Shown one piece after another: positions 6,871-8,868 of a stretch of DNA of 8,868 nt. Numbering within the stretch: the first letter of the stretch is position 1; every line of letters begins with the position of its first letter. Source of the DNA: an uncultured Eubacterium sp. (GTDB lineage Bacteria > Bacillota > Clostridia > Lachnospirales > Lachnospiraceae); assembly GCA_946412445.1 (NCBI GenBank), contig CAMKHH010000031.1, positions 1-8,868 on the forward strand, given 5' to 3'. A program made the position numbers and the translations under genes. The notes below the pieces were generated by a model. That model worked only from the letters and a program-made list of their open reading frames with translations, made no database searches and was not told where the DNA came from.

Positions 6871-6944
6871 TCCTATATCCTCCAAAAACTGCTTTTGTCT
6901 ACATCTCTAGTGTAAAACACGGATGTCAGAATTTCCAGTGGGAA

Positions 6945-7391
6945 CTATTGGGCAGGAAGCCGGCAAGTCATGAGGACTGCATCCTCCGTTGGAGATTCAT
7001 AATAGTGGGGGCGAAGTCCGTCCTGGTTAAAACCCAGTTTCCGATATAAATTGAGGGCCGGTAAGTTGCTTTCCCGGACTTCCAGATGGATTTCGCGGAT
7101 TCCCTGCTGCAGAAGCTTTGAACTTAACTGCTCAAGCAGTTTGCGGGCAACCCCTTTGCGGCGAAAGTCCCAAGCTACGCAAATATTGGTAATATCTGAC
7201 TCGGGAGGCGTGAGTATCACGCCGCAATATCCCAGTATATGGCTTCCTTCCAGAGCCACAAGAAAACATGCATCCTCCCGCATAAGAAAGGAAAGGAATC
7301 CATTGGCAGTCCATGGTACGGAAAAATTGGCTTCTTCTATAGAAAGCACCTGATCCAGATCCTCAAACAGCATTTCTCTGATTGCAATCAT
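6945..7391 (-). CDS. rimI: RimI-like ribosomal-protein-S18-alanine N-acetyltransferase (GNAT family)
   Basis: This 148-residue single-domain GNAT acetyltransferase has the usual RimI length. RimI acetylates the N-terminal Ala of ribosomal protein S18 using acetyl-CoA. The acetyl-CoA binding loop is RRKGVA (77-82), where the last position of the common RxxGxG/A motif is Ala. The characteristic C-terminal block LEVRESNLPALNLYRKLGF (103-121) supplies E104 and Y116, which align with the catalytic Glu and Tyr described for enterobacterial RimI. Its ATG overlaps the stop of tsaB (ATGA, 7391-7388), indicating translational coupling, and an AGAGGGTGA ribosome site lies in the tsaB end. The tsaB-rimI pairing is widespread, which supports RimI over a generic GNAT. 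Substrate is inferred, not shown. Confidence 0.9.
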   Translation of the reverse strand: MIAIREMLFEDLDQVLSIEEANFSVPWTANGFLSFLMREDACFLVALEGSHILGYCGVILTPPESDITNICVAWDFRRKGVARKLLEQLSSKLLQQGIREIHLEVRESNLPALNLYRKLGFNQDGLRPHYYESPTEDAVLMTCRLPAQ

Positions 7392-8110
7392 ATGTGTTCA
7401 CCCTCTGCCTTTTTGGCAGCTTCCTCCCGCTCTCTTTCAGCCTGTGGTTTTCTTAAGTATTCCGGCCGATGGTTTTCAGCACTGACCACGATTCCTCTGG
7501 CATAATAAATTTCACCCAGTGCTCCGACGGATGCGGCGCGTTGCTTATTTACGTGAGCGGGAGCGTAGGAATGCGGGATGATAAGGCTGGTTTCCAGCAA
7601 ATCGTGGTAGATGGGGGCACCATCTCCAAGAAATATAACTTCCCGTCCCAGCAAATTCAGTTTTTCTGCCAGATCCGTAACCCCGATTACCATCTGATTC
7701 TCCAGGATTCTTAAAGCATGATCCTCATAATCATAGATACCGGTATAAACCTGAGAACGGCGGGCATCCATAATCGGACAGATGATTTTGTCACTGTCAT
7801 AGATATTATAAGCCAGAGCCTCCGTGGTGGGCACCTCAATTAAAGGTTTGTCCAGTGCCAGGCCAAGGCCTTTAGCAGTTGCCGAACCGATTCTAAGGCC
7901 GGTAAACGAGCCGGGACCTGATGCAACTGCAATGGCATCTATCGTATTAAGATCCAGCTCAATCATCTGTGCGATGGTATCTAACATCGGAAGCAAGGTC
8001 TGTGAATGCGTCTTTTTATAGTTTACAGTATATTCGGCTAATAAATTTTCATCTTCGAGTATGGCGGCGGAAGCCACCAGCCCGGAGCTGTCCAGTGCTA
8101 AAAGTTTCAT
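7388..8110 (-). CDS. tsaB: TsaB, tRNA t6A37 biosynthesis (YeaZ family)
   Basis: This 240-residue protein of the ASKHA fold forms a heterodimer with TsaD and recruits TsaE. The complex transfers threonylcarbamoyl onto A37 of tRNAs reading ANN codons. The N-terminal LALDSSG (4-10) and the family hallmark VASGPGSFTGLRIG (62-75) are clear, followed by the helix used for TsaD contact. The C-terminal block RPEYLRKPQAERE is typical of clostridial TsaB and leads into a short, highly charged tail. The start overlaps the tsaE stop (ATGA, 8110-8107). The only strong AGGAGG lies 14 nt upstream of the ATG, with no alternative start codon in frame nearer to it, so coupling to tsaE may matter for translation. 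TsaD is not encoded in the window. Confidence 0.95.
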   Translation of the reverse strand: MKLLALDSSGLVASAAILEDENLLAEYTVNYKKTHSQTLLPMLDTIAQMIELDLNTIDAIAVASGPGSFTGLRIGSATAKGLGLALDKPLIEVPTTEALAYNIYDSDKIICPIMDARRSQVYTGIYDYEDHALRILENQMVIGVTDLAEKLNLLGREVIFLGDGAPIYHDLLETSLIIPHSYAPAHVNKQRAASVGALGEIYYARGIVVSAENHRPEYLRKPQAEREREEAAKKAEGEHI

Positions 8111-8574
8111 AACTGATACCCGGTCCTCCTTATATTCAGCACTTCATCCGGAAGTCCCTGAATCGTTATTTTTCTGTAATCAAAGCCTTTGTCCAGATCC
8201 TTTTCAATCATTACGGAGATAATATTTTCGGGAAGCAGTTCTTCAATCAGATTTGCCCATTCAATCATGGTTACACCCTGACCAAAGAAATAATCATCAT
8301 ACCCGATCTCCTCCATCTCTTCAATATCTCCAATCCGATATACGTCAAAATGATAGAATGGAAGCCGGCCGTCTTCATACACCTGTACGATGGTAAAGGT
8401 GGGGCTGCTGACAGGCTCTGTAATTCCAAGTCCCTTGGCAAGCCCCTGTGTAAAGACGGTTTTGCCAACGCCGAGGTCGCCAGTCAAAGTATAAATCTGT
8501 CCCGGCAAAGCCTGTTCGCCAAGTCTTTGTCCAAGTGCGGATGTTTCTGCCGCACTGTGTGTTTCTATTTTCAT
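8107..8574 (-). CDS. tsaE: TsaE, tRNA t6A37 biosynthesis ATPase (YjeE family)
   Basis: This 155-residue P-loop ATPase regulates the turnover of the TsaB-TsaD complex in t6A synthesis. The Walker A motif GDLGVGKT is at 32-39. The family's SSPTFTIV strand (56-63) and FYHFDVYR (73-80), with the acidic D77, are present. So is the conserved IEWA (104-107), whose Trp is a family marker. It is the first gene of the operon. A ribosome site AGGAG (complement of 8581-8585) lies 6 nt before the ATG at 8574, and a promoter candidate lies 40-60 nt upstream. Length is normal and no motif is missing. Confidence 0.96.
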   Translation of the reverse strand: MKIETHSAAETSALGQRLGEQALPGQIYTLTGDLGVGKTVFTQGLAKGLGITEPVSSPTFTIVQVYEDGRLPFYHFDVYRIGDIEEMEEIGYDDYFFGQGVTMIEWANLIEELLPENIISVMIEKDLDKGFDYRKITIQGLPDEVLNIRRTGYQL

Positions 8575-8609
8575 AAGTTACTCCTGTTTCTTTTTTTGAG
8601 CCTGATAAT

Positions 8610-8638
8610 ATCATAGCACAAGTCAGATTCTGATACAA
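8610..8638 (-). promoter_or_regulatory. Predicted promoter of the tsaE operon
   Basis: On the - strand TTGTAT (8638-8633) and TATGAT (8615-8610) are separated by exactly 17 nt, and the spacer ends in TGC, an extended -10. A start near 8603 would leave a leader of about 30 nt before tsaE. The -35 keeps only the TTG half of the consensus. Confidence 0.6.
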
Positions 8639-8649
8639 TGTACATCTGC

Positions 8650-8678
8650 TCGACAAATGCAGTAAAATTTGTTATTCT
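8650..8678 (+). promoter_or_regulatory. Predicted promoter of the right-edge membrane ORF
   Basis: TCGACA (8650-8655, 5 of 6 to TTGACA) is followed after 17 nt by TATTCT (8673-8678, 4 of 6), with TG at 8670-8671 forming an extended -10. Transcription would begin near 8685, inside an inverted repeat. Its -35 lies only 11 bp from the -35 of the divergent tsaE promoter, so the two polymerase sites are nearly back to back. Confidence 0.55.
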
Positions 8679-8681
8679 AGG

Positions 8682-8701
8682 TGTAATAAATTTATATTAC
8701 A
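8682..8701. repeat. Inverted repeat at the predicted start of the right-edge gene
   Basis: TGTAATA (8682-8688) and TATTACA (8695-8701) are exact inverted 7-mers around a 6-bp AT centre. Position over the predicted transcription start fits a repressor operator; a short 5' leader hairpin is the alternative. It is AT-rich, so chance is a real possibility, and I do not match it to a known regulator. Confidence 0.45.
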
Positions 8702-8736
8702 GTTTGTTCATAAGCTTGATTAGGGGGTAGAATTTT

Positions 8737-8868
8737 ATGTTTTCAGAATCGTTTGACTGGGTGCTGGCTATCGTGCTGGCCGTTATCAGTGTGTTAATGT
8801 TCAGTGATAAAGGAGAATTTATTCTCGATATGTTCGATGGGAAAAGAGAAAATCCCAGGAAAAAGTGG
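8737..8868 (+). CDS. Small single-span membrane protein, truncated by the window edge
   Basis: An ATG at 8737 opens a frame that runs without a stop to the last base (44 codons seen). An AGGGGG ribosome site at 8722-8727, 9 nt away, and an upstream promoter candidate support it as a real gene. After a short acidic start (MFSESFD) comes one hydrophobic helix at residues 8-22. A polar and then strongly basic stretch follows (GKRENPRKKW at 35-44), which suggests the C-terminal side is cytoplasmic. The pattern of one helix followed by DKGEFIL loosely recalls the small DUF3784-type membrane proteins of clostridia (GKGxFLI), but the match is too weak to name it. Full length and function are unknown. 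Confidence 0.65.
   Translation, partial: MFSESFDWVLAIVLAVISVLMFSDKGEFILDMFDGKRENPRKKW

Noticed and set aside
6871..6885. TTG start adding five residues to the Cys-rich protein
   Set aside because: The TTG abuts the GGAGG that correctly serves the ATG at 6870, and nothing suitable lies upstream of the TTG.
6910..6921. GTGT-AAA-ACAC mini-hairpin between rimI and the Cys-rich gene as a terminator
   Set aside because: The stem is only 4 bp and AT-rich with no T-run after it, so it is too weak to end transcription.
8350..8656. Frames on both strands overlapping the tsaE start
   Set aside because: They run through the tsaE promoter and ribosome site, and TsaE itself is unambiguous.
1..8868. A mobile element, CRISPR array, toxin-antitoxin pair, prophage or tRNA gene
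   Set aside because: No transposase or integrase, no repeat-spacer pattern, no phage protein and no tRNA-like cloverleaf seen on either strand. All long coding regions are core genes.

Overview
The window reads as chromosomal housekeeping DNA from a low-to-mid GC Firmicute, most likely a clostridial gut-type bacterium of the Lachnospiraceae. The reasons are the gene set (HPr kinase/phosphorylase next to a ROK glucokinase behind uvrC, a class A PBP with a Pro/Thr tail, a tsaE-tsaB-rimI operon), the strong AGGAGG-type ribosome sites, and promoters of the Gram-positive extended -10 type. The family assignment is inference from protein style and gene order. I see no phage gene, transposase, CRISPR array, tRNA or rRNA.

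Layout: 1-2544 (+) holds the 3' end of uvrC (DNA repair), hprK (HPr kinase/phosphorylase) and a ROK-family glucokinase. hprK appears to have its own promoter overlapping the uvrC stop codon, and glucokinase follows hprK by 5 nt, so carbon-catabolite signalling and glucose phosphorylation look co-transcribed. A long hairpin at 2547-2619 separates this block from the convergent penicillin-binding protein gene (2628-5138, -). That gene is divergent from an IMPACT/YigZ-family gene (5305-5970, +), and a promoter candidate is visible for each across the 166-nt gap.

From 5978 to 8700 nearly everything is on the - strand. Read from right to left it is: promoter, tsaE, tsaB, rimI, a small cysteine-rich protein, a terminator, then a cyclophilin-type prolyl isomerase with its own terminator. 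tsaE/tsaB and tsaB/rimI overlap by 4 nt (ATGA), which indicates translational coupling. TsaE and TsaB belong to the tRNA t6A37 machinery, whose catalytic partner TsaD is not in the window. At the right edge, divergent from tsaE, begins a small single-span membrane protein (8737 to beyond 8868, +) with a well-formed promoter and an inverted repeat at its predicted transcription start.

I did not find a convincing new multi-gene system. The least-explained items are the ~80-aa four-cysteine-cluster protein at 6628-6870, whose start I correct from an upstream TTG to an ATG, the edge membrane ORF with its dyad, and several compact regulatory arrangements, including a terminator that may hold the -35 of the next gene.
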